Shown in pieces: positions 54,494 through 62,062 of a stretch of DNA of 64,000 nt. The DNA is taken from assembly GCF_003344765.1 (NCBI RefSeq), contig NZ_QPMH01000015.1, positions 34,923 to 98,922 on the forward strand, given 5' to 3'. Every line of letters begins with the position of its first letter. The first letter of the stretch is position 1. The DNA comes from Ferruginivarius sediminum. Lineage in GTDB: Bacteria > Pseudomonadota > Alphaproteobacteria > Kiloniellales > Rhodovibrionaceae. A model generated the notes under the pieces. That model ran no database searches. It worked only from the letters and a program-made list of their open reading frames with translations, and was not told the origin of the DNA. The position numbers and the translations under genes were made by a program.

Positions 54494-55684
54494 ATGTCCA
54501 TCGACGTCGCCCAGGCCCGCGCGGACACGCCCGGCTGCCGCGAAGTGCTCCATCTCAACAACGCCGGCGCCGCCTTGATGCCCAACTGCGTCGTCGAGGC
54601 CCAGATCGCCCACATCCGGCGCGAGGCACGGCTGGGCGGCTACGAGGCCAAGGAGGCGGCCGAGCGCGAGATCGAACGGACCTACAACGCCATCGCCAGG
54701 CTGCTCAACTGCACGCCGGCGGAGATCGCGCTGGTGGAGAATGCGACAGTCGCGTGGGATCTGGCTTTCCACGGCATGGACCTGCGCGAGGGCGACCGCA
54801 TCCTGACCTGCGACGCGGAGTACGGCTCCAACTACATTGCTTTCCTGCAGGCGCGCGAGCGCAAGGGCGTGTCGGTCGAGGCGGTGCCGAGCGATGCCAA
54901 CGGCCAGCTCGATATCGGCGCGCTGGAAGGCATGATCGACGGGCGGGTGAAGCTGATCGCGGTGACGCACGTTCCCACCAACGGCGGTCTCGTCAATCCG
55001 GCCGTGGAGATCGGGCGCATCGCGCGGGCCCACGGCATCCCCTTCCTGCTGGACGCCTGCCAATCGGCCGGGCAGATGCCGCTCGACGTGGACGCCATCG
55101 GCTGCGACATGCTCTCCGCCACCGGCCGCAAGTTCCTGCGCGGCCCGCGCGGTACCGGCTTCCTCTATGTGCGCCGCGATTTCATGGAACGGCTCGATCC
55201 GCCGTTCCTGGACATCCGCGCGGCTCGCTGGACGGGACCGGACACCTACGAAATGCGTGACGACGCCCGCCGCTTCGAGAACTGGGAATTCAACTACGCC
55301 GCCGTCATCGGCCTTGGCGTCGCGGTGGATTACGCGCTGTCCTGGGGCCTGGAGGATATCGAGGCGCGGGTGACATGGCTGGCCGACACCCTGCGCCGCC
55401 GGCTTGGCCGCATCCCAGGCGTGAACGTCGCCGACCTGGGCGCCCGGCAGTGCGGCATCGTCAGTTTCGCCGTAGACGGCCCGCCCCCTGCCGAAACCCG
55501 GCAGGCCTTGCGGCGCAGAGGCATGCACATATCTGTCTCCGACCGCCATTCGACGCTTCTGGACATGGACCGCCGGTCGCTGGACGCGCTCATGCGGGCC
55601 TCGGTGCACTACTACAACACCGAGGAGGAGCTCGACCGTTTTTGCGAGGCCATCTCGGAGCTACGCACCCAATCGGCTGCCTGA
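54494..55684 (+). CDS. Class V aminotransferase-fold PLP enzyme
   Basis: PLP-dependent enzyme of 396 residues in the cysteine desulfurase/isopenicillin-N-epimerase-like class V group. The Schiff-base lysine is in SATGRKFLRGPRGTG, and the Asp that holds the pyridine nitrogen in LLDACQSAGQMP. The N-terminal HLNNAGAALMP and the C-terminal ISVSDRHSTLLDM are conserved in this subgroup. Catalytic cysteine of sulfur-mobilising enzymes is not obvious. It is a single gene; the substrate is unknown (amino-acid lyase or desulfurase are options). Confidence 0.85.
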   Translation: MSIDVAQARADTPGCREVLHLNNAGAALMPNCVVEAQIAHIRREARLGGYEAKEAAEREIERTYNAIARLLNCTPAEIALVENATVAWDLAFHGMDLREGDRILTCDAEYGSNYIAFLQARERKGVSVEAVPSDANGQLDIGALEGMIDGRVKLIAVTHVPTNGGLVNPAVEIGRIARAHGIPFLLDACQSAGQMPLDVDAIGCDMLSATGRKFLRGPRGTGFLYVRRDFMERLDPPFLDIRAARWTGPDTYEMRDDARRFENWEFNYAAVIGLGVAVDYALSWGLEDIEARVTWLADTLRRRLGRIPGVNVADLGARQCGIVSFAVDGPPPAETRQALRRRGMHISVSDRHSTLLDMDRRSLDALMRASVHYYNTEEELDRFCEAISELRTQSAA

Positions 55685-55695
55685 GCCGCGATGCG

Positions 55696-56217
55696 TCAGC
55701 TTGTGGGCCGCGCGGCGATACGCTGCGGCTCCCGGGCCAGCACGTGCAGGCAGATCGAGCGCGGCGTCGCGCCCGCTCCGACCTCGAAATCGCCGGCCTG
55801 CAGGGCGTTCCGCGCCACCGAGAAATAGAACACCAGGGTGAGGCGGCAGCCCTCGTTTTCATAGGTCCAGGCAACGGTGTCGTTGTCCTGCCGCGCACTG
55901 GCCGGCTTGCCGAAGACCGACAGCGCGTCGGCGAAGGTCATGCCGGCAAGCTCGCTGGCGTGCACCCGGGGAAAGTCGGGGCGAACCGGCGGTTTCGGCG
56001 GTAACGGCAGGACCGTGACCGGCCGCGTGGGCTGTGCCGGCGGCGCAACGACAGCTTGCTCAAGCGTCGCTGGCTCCGGCTTTTTCTCGACGGTGTCGAC
56101 CGCGTCCGTGGTGGCGGGGGTCGCCTCCACCTGCCGCTCCGGGTCATTGCCGGGAAGGGCGCAGGCACCCAGCGCCAGAAGGCCGACGAGCGCGAAACGT
56201 GTCATATCGCGGGGCAT
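55696..56217 (-). CDS. Putative lipoprotein
   Basis: Lipoprotein of 173 residues: a signal peptide with lipobox LLALGAC (Cys about 19), a Pro/Thr-rich linker, and a C-terminal globular part with LAGMTFADALSVFGKPASAR and WTYENEGCRLTLVFYF. The latter resembles the small SmpA/OmlA-like folds that read outer-membrane assembly or stress. The start at 56217 (MPRDMTRFA) could also be 56205. A perfect CtrA-type box lies 47 bases upstream. It converges with the aminotransferase gene. Confidence 0.75.
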   Translation of the reverse strand: MPRDMTRFALVGLLALGACALPGNDPERQVEATPATTDAVDTVEKKPEPATLEQAVVAPPAQPTRPVTVLPLPPKPPVRPDFPRVHASELAGMTFADALSVFGKPASARQDNDTVAWTYENEGCRLTLVFYFSVARNALQAGDFEVGAGATPRSICLHVLAREPQRIAARPTS

Positions 56218-56523
56218 CTCGGGCCACCTCCTGAGGGCAACCTCGATTCCCGACTCAACAAGGTTAAAAGTCGATTAACGCACTCTGATTCCCGACATTG
56301 TGGTAACTCGAAGTTGTCTCCGCACCTCCGAAATCTCCCTGCCATGACGGACGAGACACCGATACACTTGAAGATTGCCGGAGGTGGATTTCCCTCCAAT
56401 ACAGTCAATATAATGAAATAAAATTTCAAGAATATGGAACATTCATAATTGCATTTATTTACTATCGTTTGAGAGGGAGCTAGCCCCACTGGGCCGTGAT
56501 ACGCGAAACACGGGGAGGCTGGC
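56218..56523. other. AT-rich divergent promoter region, lipoprotein/RTX genes
   Basis: This 306-base gap is clearly lower in GC than its surroundings. It holds a perfect CtrA-type box (56264-56279) near the lipoprotein gene and a TATAAT (56409-56414) about 110 bases before the RTX start, without a clear -35. The RTX gene has GGGGAGG just before its ATG. Confidence 0.6.
56264..56279. promoter_or_regulatory. Perfect CtrA-type box
   Basis: TTAA-AAGTCGA-TTAAC is an exact match to the CtrA consensus TTAA-N7-TTAAC and also reads as TTAA-N7-TTAAC on the other strand. It lies 47 bases before the lipoprotein start and about 245 bases before the RTX gene. At this GC content a perfect match is rare by chance. 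Confidence 0.65.
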
Positions 56524-58032
56524 ATGACATCGCCGATCATTTACGGCACCAAGCATGACGATAACTTGGCGGCCGACCATGCAGATTTGACCATCTTCGG
56601 ACTTCATGGCGACGACGTGCTCACCAGCACGTTCAACCGGACAACCCTCGACGGTGGCAAGCACAGCGACACGCTGATATCCGACGTCGAGGTCAGTGGC
56701 CATCCCGGTGAGACGGTCGAAGCCGTGACGACGCAACATGGCCGGCACGGCAGGGATACGCTGGATGCGGCCGTGACTGCCTCGTTCGGCAGCGAGACTT
56801 ATGCGCACACCGAACTCGACGGCGGAGATGGCGACGACGACATCACCGCGCAAGCGAGCGCCATGACGGAGGCCCTGATCCTCGACGAAAGCGCAACGGC
56901 CTCGGCGCACAACGATATCGACGGCGGCGCCGGGCACGACACCATCGACGCGACCGCCTTCGCGGACGGCCTATTCAACGTCGATCTGACCGCAATCAAC
57001 GATATCGACGGCGGGGATGGCGACGACGTCATACATGCCACGGCCGAAATCGCCTTCTTCAGTGCGCCGGACAGCAGTACCGCCCTCAACATCGTCGACG
57101 GCGGCAAGGGTCACGACACGATCCACGCCGTCGCCACCGGAGATTTCAGTGGCCTGCACAGCGACGTTCGCAACGAGTTAATGGGTGGCAGCGGCAACGA
57201 TACGCTGACCGCGGAGGCGGTCGCGCAGTCGAACGGGGGACGCAGCGCAACGAACCTGCTGTATGGCGGCGACGGCGAGGACACCCTGAGCGCACACGCC
57301 TTGGGCAATTCGAACAGCGATACTGTCGAGGTAAGCAACACGCTGTACGGCGGGGCTGGGCACGACATCCTGATGGCGGAGGCTCGCGGTATCCATAGTT
57401 TCCTCAACACCGTCGAAAACACCCTGAGCGGCGGCGACGGAAACGACACCTTGATTGCCGAGGCGACCGTCACCTTGCTGGAGCCTGGAGGCTTCTTCGG
57501 CGTCAGCACCGCCACCAACATACTCTACGGCGGCAATGGCGACGACGAGATGCAGGCAACCGCCCGAATGGACGCCGAGACTCCGCAGGACGGAACAGCC
57601 GAAAACATCCTCGACGGCGGAAAGGGCGACGATACCCTCACCGCCACCATCGCGCCCGGCAGCCCGGGTCGCAGCACGCTCAGCGGCGGACGCGGCGACG
57701 ACGTGCTCCAGGTCCACGGCGGCAGCGACAACGAGCTCGATGGCGGGCGCGGCCAGGATACGCTGATCGGCGGCGACGGTGACGAATTCATGACCGGCGG
57801 GCCCGGCGGGGATCTCTTCGTCTTCGCGGCGAACGCCGGCAACGACACGATTCTCGACTTCGAGGACGGCCGCGACCTGATCGAGCTGCGCGGCTTCGAC
57901 TACGGCGATCTGGCGGAGGTGTCGGTGCGCGATGACGGCGCCGATGCCATCGTACAACTCGACGCGGACAACGAGGTGACCGTCCTGGGTGCCGCCGGCC
58001 TCATCGGCGCCGACGACTTCTGGTACGCCTGA
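56524..58032 (+). CDS. RTX calcium-binding repeat protein
   Basis: Protein of 502 residues, acidic, made almost wholly of degenerate RTX repeats. Repeat units such as LDGGDGDDDI, IDGGAGHDTIDA, LYGGDGEDTLSA and LSGGRGDDVLQV bind calcium and fold into beta-rolls. The C-terminus has the RTX end FVFAANAGNDTILDFEDG and a short tail that probably carries the type I secretion signal. There is no N-terminal signal peptide and no enzyme domain. No type I transporter genes (ABC, MFP, TolC) are nearby. The start at 56524 has GGGGAGG upstream. It may be a secreted S-layer-, adhesin- or biofilm-type protein. Confidence 0.9.
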   Translation: MTSPIIYGTKHDDNLAADHADLTIFGLHGDDVLTSTFNRTTLDGGKHSDTLISDVEVSGHPGETVEAVTTQHGRHGRDTLDAAVTASFGSETYAHTELDGGDGDDDITAQASAMTEALILDESATASAHNDIDGGAGHDTIDATAFADGLFNVDLTAINDIDGGDGDDVIHATAEIAFFSAPDSSTALNIVDGGKGHDTIHAVATGDFSGLHSDVRNELMGGSGNDTLTAEAVAQSNGGRSATNLLYGGDGEDTLSAHALGNSNSDTVEVSNTLYGGAGHDILMAEARGIHSFLNTVENTLSGGDGNDTLIAEATVTLLEPGGFFGVSTATNILYGGNGDDEMQATARMDAETPQDGTAENILDGGKGDDTLTATIAPGSPGRSTLSGGRGDDVLQVHGGSDNELDGGRGQDTLIGGDGDEFMTGGPGGDLFVFAANAGNDTILDFEDGRDLIELRGFDYGDLAEVSVRDDGADAIVQLDADNEVTVLGAAGLIGADDFWYA

Positions 58033-58058
58033 GCCTTGGCTCGATGGAGGTGCACGCC

Positions 58059-58886
58059 TCAGTCCGTGGCCCGCGCTTCCATCGCGAGGCAGCCGTCCGC
58101 ATCGGCGACCCACAGCGAGGCGCCGGCCTCGGCGGGCTGCCCGCACAGATCGAAGCCGGCCGTGTCGAAAACCGGGAGAAGGGCGCGGAAATCGAAGCCG
58201 GCGGGGGCCGCCCGGCGGCCCTCGCGCAGCATCAGGTCGACCAGCAGCGTCGCCAGCAGCGGCCCGTGCACGATCAGGCCCGGATAGCCTTCGTGCCCGG
58301 CGGCGTAGGGCTGATCGTAATGGATGCGGTGGCCATTGAACGTCAGCGCCGAGTAGCGGAACAGCAGCACCGGATCGGCCCGCACATGCCGCCGCCAGAC
58401 GGCATCGCCGGGCGCAGGCTGGCCCTGTGGCGTGGTGCCGGGCCGGCGGGCCTCGCGGTAGACGATGTCCTGTTCCTCGACAAGGCAGAGGCCGCCATCG
58501 TCCGCGATCTCGTGCCGCAGGGTGACGAAGGCCAGCCGCCCGCTTCGCCCCTGCTTCTCCGTCACATCGGTGACGGTCGAGGTCTTGCGCGCACTGCCGC
58601 CGACGAGAAGCGGCCGGTGAAAGCGCAGGCGCCCGCCGGCCCACATGCGGTGCGGCAAGTCGATGGGCGGCAGGAAGCCGCCACGCGCGGCATGCCCGTC
58701 CTCGCCCAGGGCGGAGGCCGGCGCCGTCTCCCAGAAATAGATCCAGTGCCACAACGGCGGCAGCGCATCGCCGTCCGAAAGGTCCGGCGCGCGGTCCTGC
58801 GTCGCCTGCATCGCCCGCGCCCGGGCGATGTCGATGGTATCCGTCTGCTCGACGCTATTGCCGATCCAATCGCGAGGATCGCTCAT
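58059..58886 (-). CDS. MaoC/HTD2-like hotdog dehydratase
   Basis: Double-hotdog protein of 275 residues in the MaoC/FAS1-like dehydratase family (mesaconyl-C4-CoA hydratase-like). The N-terminal hotdog has LPPLWHWIYFWET and GGFLPPIDLPHRMWAGG, typical of that group. The C-terminal hotdog contains LTFNGHRIHYDQPYA and the hydratase-2-like GYPGLIVHGPLLATLL. The start at 58886 (MSDPRDWIG) is preferred over 58964. It stands alone between the RTX and usp genes; a role in an acyl-CoA or itaconate/mesaconate step is family inference only. Confidence 0.85.
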   Translation of the reverse strand: MSDPRDWIGNSVEQTDTIDIARARAMQATQDRAPDLSDGDALPPLWHWIYFWETAPASALGEDGHAARGGFLPPIDLPHRMWAGGRLRFHRPLLVGGSARKTSTVTDVTEKQGRSGRLAFVTLRHEIADDGGLCLVEEQDIVYREARRPGTTPQGQPAPGDAVWRRHVRADPVLLFRYSALTFNGHRIHYDQPYAAGHEGYPGLIVHGPLLATLLVDLMLREGRRAAPAGFDFRALLPVFDTAGFDLCGQPAEAGASLWVADADGCLAMEARATD

Positions 58887-59097
58887 CCCGCGAACTCCCG
58901 CCGACCCTGTATGACCGCCATACGTTGCCTTCCCGTCGTCCTGTCCTTTCGGCGCCAGCCGCATGGCCCCGAGCCTAGCCGATCGCCGTGTCCCTGCAAG
59001 ACCTACCCGGATTGACCAGGATCAAGGTGAACCGCCGCCCACCGCGTCAGGGTCGGATACGCGCGGGGCAGCACCCGCCTGCCGGGGAGGAGACAGG

Positions 59098-59547
59098 ATG
59101 TACAAGCGGATACTCGCCGCCGTCGACGGCTCGCCCAACAGCTATCGCGCCGTCGAGCGCGCGGCCATCATTGCCAAGACGCAGAACGCCGAGCTTGTTC
59201 TCGCCAACGTCGAGCCGCGCCAGCCGGTGCCCGAGAGCCTGCGGCAATTCGCCCGTGTCGAGCACCTGGACGAGGGCGCGACCGAGACGTGGGAGAACAT
59301 CGCCCGCGCCGTCCTGCACCGCGCGAGTTCCGAGGCGACGGAGGCCGCCGGCGGCGAACTCAAGATCCGCGAGGAGACGATGATCGGCGATCCGGCCGAC
59401 GCCATCCTCGACGCCGCCGACGCCGAGAACCCCGACCTCATTGTCGTCGGCAACCGCGGCTTCAGCCAGATCAAGGGGCTGATCCTCGGCAGCGTCTCGC
59501 AAAAACTGGCCGCCAACGCCCACGTCGACGTGCTGATCGTGAAGTAG
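59098..59547 (+). CDS. Universal stress protein UspA family
   Basis: Cytoplasmic stress protein of 149 residues with the Usp alpha/beta fold. The N-terminal KRILAAVDGSPNSYRA and the ATP-binding C-terminal motif VVGNRGFSQIKGLILGSVSQ (G-2x-G-9x-G-S type) are present, so it may bind ATP. GGGGAGGAG precedes the ATG at 59098. It is a single gene; the methyltransferase gene follows after 45 bases. Confidence 0.92.
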   Translation: MYKRILAAVDGSPNSYRAVERAAIIAKTQNAELVLANVEPRQPVPESLRQFARVEHLDEGATETWENIARAVLHRASSEATEAAGGELKIREETMIGDPADAILDAADAENPDLIVVGNRGFSQIKGLILGSVSQKLAANAHVDVLIVK

Positions 59548-59592
59548 GGATCGGGGCTGCGCTTGCACGCCCGATGCGGTACAAGTCCAGGC

Positions 59593-60327
59593 ATGATCGC
59601 CGACACCGCCGACCACGCCAAGCGCCCCCGCCGCAAACACACCGCCGTCCTGCGCGAGTGGCTGCCGCTTGCCGGGGCGCGCGTGGCCGATATCGGCTGC
59701 GGTCAGGGCGGGGTTGCGCGGATACTGGCCCGTGAGGCCGCGTCGGTGATCGGCATCGACCCGCAGCACGCCGCCCTCCTGCATGCGCGGGAAGCAGACG
59801 ATAAGGCCGAGGCAAGTGGCCCGATCCATTACATTGCCGCCGGGGGCGAGACGCTGCCGCTGGCCAATGCCTCGATGGACACGGCCGTGTGCTTCAACGC
59901 CCTGCATCATGTCCCCGTCGAACACCAGGACGCCGCGCTTGCCGAGGCGTGGCGGATACTGCGTCCCGGGGCGCGGTTGCTGGTCGTCGAGCCGATTGCG
60001 GAAGGCCCGGTGTTCGAGATGGTCCAGCCGGTGGAGGACGAGACCGAGGTCCGCGCCGCCGCCTATGCAGCCCTGGGTCGCGCGGCGGCGCAGACCGGCT
60101 GGCATCTGATGCACGAATCCGAGTACGCCGCGCCGGTGCGTTATGCGTCCTTCCAGGCGTTCCGGGACAACATCGTTGCCGTCGATCCCGCGCGCGAGCC
60201 CGCCGTCGAACGGCACGAGGCGGCCATGCGCGCCCGCTTCGAGGCAAGCGCGCGCCAAGCCGACGGCGCCTTCTGGTTCGATCAGCCCTGCCGCCTGACG
60301 GTGCTGGTGAAGGCGTCCGACGACTAA
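59593..60327 (+). CDS. Class I SAM-dependent methyltransferase
   Basis: Methyltransferase of 244 residues. The SAM motif I is VADIGCGQGGVARIL, motif II VIGIDPQHA, and motif IV MDTAVCFNALHHVP. The fold is the UbiE/Coq5-like type. No partner is obvious. The start at 59593 (MIADTADHA) is preferred over an upstream methionine. The cobalamin riboswitch begins 48 bases after its stop, so it is a separate unit. Confidence 0.85.
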   Translation: MIADTADHAKRPRRKHTAVLREWLPLAGARVADIGCGQGGVARILAREAASVIGIDPQHAALLHAREADDKAEASGPIHYIAAGGETLPLANASMDTAVCFNALHHVPVEHQDAALAEAWRILRPGARLLVVEPIAEGPVFEMVQPVEDETEVRAAAYAALGRAAAQTGWHLMHESEYAAPVRYASFQAFRDNIVAVDPAREPAVERHEAAMRARFEASARQADGAFWFDQPCRLTVLVKASDD

Positions 60328-60374
60328 GGCCGATTGACACGACCACGGACGCCCCGGCATCCTTTTTCCACATG

Positions 60375-60570
60375 CGTCGCGGTCATCCCCTTCTTATAGG
60401 GGATGCAAACGGGAATCCCGTGCGGCCCGCCTTCTCGGGTCGGGCCAATGCCGGAGCTGCCCCCGCAACTGTAAGCGGCGAGCTGCGTGCCAGCACGCGC
60501 CACTGGTCCCGATGGACCGGGAAGGCCGGCACGCGGCGGCGACCCGCAAGCCAGGACACCGGCCGCGACG
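60375..60570 (+). promoter_or_regulatory. Cobalamin (AdoCbl) riboswitch
   Basis: A complete cobalamin riboswitch is visible. The closing P1 helix pairs CGTCGCGG (60375-60382) with CCGCGACG (60563-60570). The core has the conserved GAGCTGCCCCCGCAACTG and TAAGCGG (about 60454-60478), CGCCACTGG with GGGAAGGC nearby (about 60498-60526), and the B12 box GCAAGCCAGGACACC (60546-60560). Its length, about 196 nt, is standard. A short hairpin, CCCGG (60589-60593) with CCGGG (60604-60608), abuts the Shine-Dalgarno GGAGGAGG (60607-60614), six bases before the GTG at 60621, so translational control is likely. High cobalamin should lower expression. Confidence 0.95.
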
Positions 60571-60620
60571 TGCCGTTCAACCCCAGAACCCGGGCGGGGT
60601 GCACCGGGAGGAGGTATCGC

Positions 60621-61022
60621 GTGACGTCCTCTTTTCCAGATTTCGACGCCATCCATGTCGCCAATGACCGCGGCGCTCCATCCAGCATCATGCCGGCCGT
60701 GAGTCAGCCGAAGGCCGACGAGCGCGCGCCGTGGTTCGATCCCGGCTGGTTGATCCGCCGCGCCCTGGCGGCCGGGCCGGGGGAGCCCGCCGCCAGGGCG
60801 GAAGACGCCTTGCTGGCGTGGCTGGTGCGCCTTCCCGTGGAGTGCGATCCGGCCGATGCGGCGGACAAGGCGCTCGACGCCTACGATCGCCGGGACGGAA
60901 CCTTCGGGCGCGGCGCACGGCGCTTGCTGGCGCTTCTGGAGGAAACCCGCTACTACACGCGCCAAAGGCTGACGCGCGTTCGCCGCGTGCGCCGGCGACA
61001 CCGCGAGAGGGACGACGCCTGA
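60621..61022 (+). CDS. Unknown protein under cobalamin riboswitch
   Basis: I do not recognise this 133-residue protein. It starts at GTG 60621 (MTSSFPDFDAIHVAN) with GGAGGAGG six bases upstream; an in-frame ATG (Met24) exists but lacks such a site. The sequence looks helical: APWFDPGWLIRRALAAGP, then a segment with LLAWLVRLPVECDPADAAD (one Cys), then LLALLEETRYYTRQRL and a very basic tail (RRVRRRHRER). No membrane segment or signal peptide. It is the first gene after the riboswitch and is followed 17 bases later by the dioxygenase-like gene. Function unknown; a B12-linked role is inferred from the riboswitch alone. Confidence 0.75.
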   Translation: MTSSFPDFDAIHVANDRGAPSSIMPAVSQPKADERAPWFDPGWLIRRALAAGPGEPAARAEDALLAWLVRLPVECDPADAADKALDAYDRRDGTFGRGARRLLALLEETRYYTRQRLTRVRRVRRRHRERDDA

Positions 61023-61039
61023 ATGCGTCTGGATGCCGC

Positions 61040-61888
61040 ATGACCGCGATTGCACTGATAACGGCCCCGCTTGACGAGGCCACGCGCAATGCCCGCGTCT
61101 ATCGCGGCGACATCCTGGTATTCCGCCAGCTTGCCGGCATGCGCGCCCTCCGCGACCGGGTGGCGGAACACCTCCGGCGCGTCATGGGCGACGATCCCGA
61201 ATCGGTGCACCGGGCGATGAACGGCGCGGGCATCGAGGCGGCATCCAACGCCCTGCGCCGCGACCTTGGCAGGGACGAGGCCATCCGCGAGGCCCTGTAC
61301 GCCGCCCTGCGCGAAGCGGGCGTGGAGCCCGGAAGGACCTACGAGGACGGCCTGAAGCTGCGGGTGCAGCCGCCGGCCGAAGGTGCGCGCGGCATCGTCA
61401 CCGAGCCTTTGGGCGCGCACCGCGATACCTGGGGTTCCAACGTCATGGCGCAGACCAACTGGTGGTCGCCCGTCATGCCCGTCACGGCCGAGCGCACCAT
61501 CGCCCTGCTGCCCGCGTATTTCGCCCGCCCGGTCGCCAACAACAGCACGGGCTGGGATCTTGCCGAGGTGCTGCGCCGCCGCCGCAAAGGCGAGCCGCTG
61601 GACGACTACCCCTTCCTCCCGGTGGTGGAGGAAGCGCCGGATCCCTCGGAAGCCGTCGCGATGGAGATCGAGCCGGGCGACCTGATGTGCTTTTCCGGCG
61701 CGCACCTGCACGCCAGCGTTCCGAACACGACCGACAGGACACGTTTCAGCCTGGAAATCCGCACCGTCAACGCGGACGACGCCGCCGCCGGCCGCTGCGC
61801 CCCCAACGTCGACGGCCGAGCCGTGCGCACCGCCTGGCAGTGGTTCAGGCGCCTGAGCGACGGCGAGCGGCTGGGCGGGATGGTTTAG
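61040..61888 (+). CDS. Fe(II)/2-oxoglutarate dioxygenase-like protein
   Basis: Protein of 282 residues with features of non-haem iron dioxygenases (PhyH-like cupin fold). The putative iron ligands are the H-x-D in LGAHRDTWGSN and the distal His in FSGAHLHASVPN, followed by an Arg in DRTRFSLEIRT that could bind 2-oxoglutarate. A core block reads TNWWSPVMPVTAERTIAL and PVANNSTGWD. I assign the family from these motifs only; I cannot place it in a known subfamily. It is the second gene behind the cobalamin riboswitch, 17 bases after the first, and is probably its main effector enzyme. Weak own ribosome binding site. Confidence 0.75.
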   Translation: MTAIALITAPLDEATRNARVYRGDILVFRQLAGMRALRDRVAEHLRRVMGDDPESVHRAMNGAGIEAASNALRRDLGRDEAIREALYAALREAGVEPGRTYEDGLKLRVQPPAEGARGIVTEPLGAHRDTWGSNVMAQTNWWSPVMPVTAERTIALLPAYFARPVANNSTGWDLAEVLRRRRKGEPLDDYPFLPVVEEAPDPSEAVAMEIEPGDLMCFSGAHLHASVPNTTDRTRFSLEIRTVNADDAAAGRCAPNVDGRAVRTAWQWFRRLSDGERLGGMV

Positions 61889-62062
61889 CTGAAAACAGCG
61901 GCTTCCGGCAGTCTGCTTTGAATTCAAGATTATGCCTGCCCGGTGCCCATTTCTTCTTCCGGGTCTGAGGCGACGCTAATCGTAACGGCTGCCCGGGTGA
62001 TGCCGGACGCATCGAGACATGTTATTCATTAAACATACCGATGAGCGAGGCGCACGGGGAGG

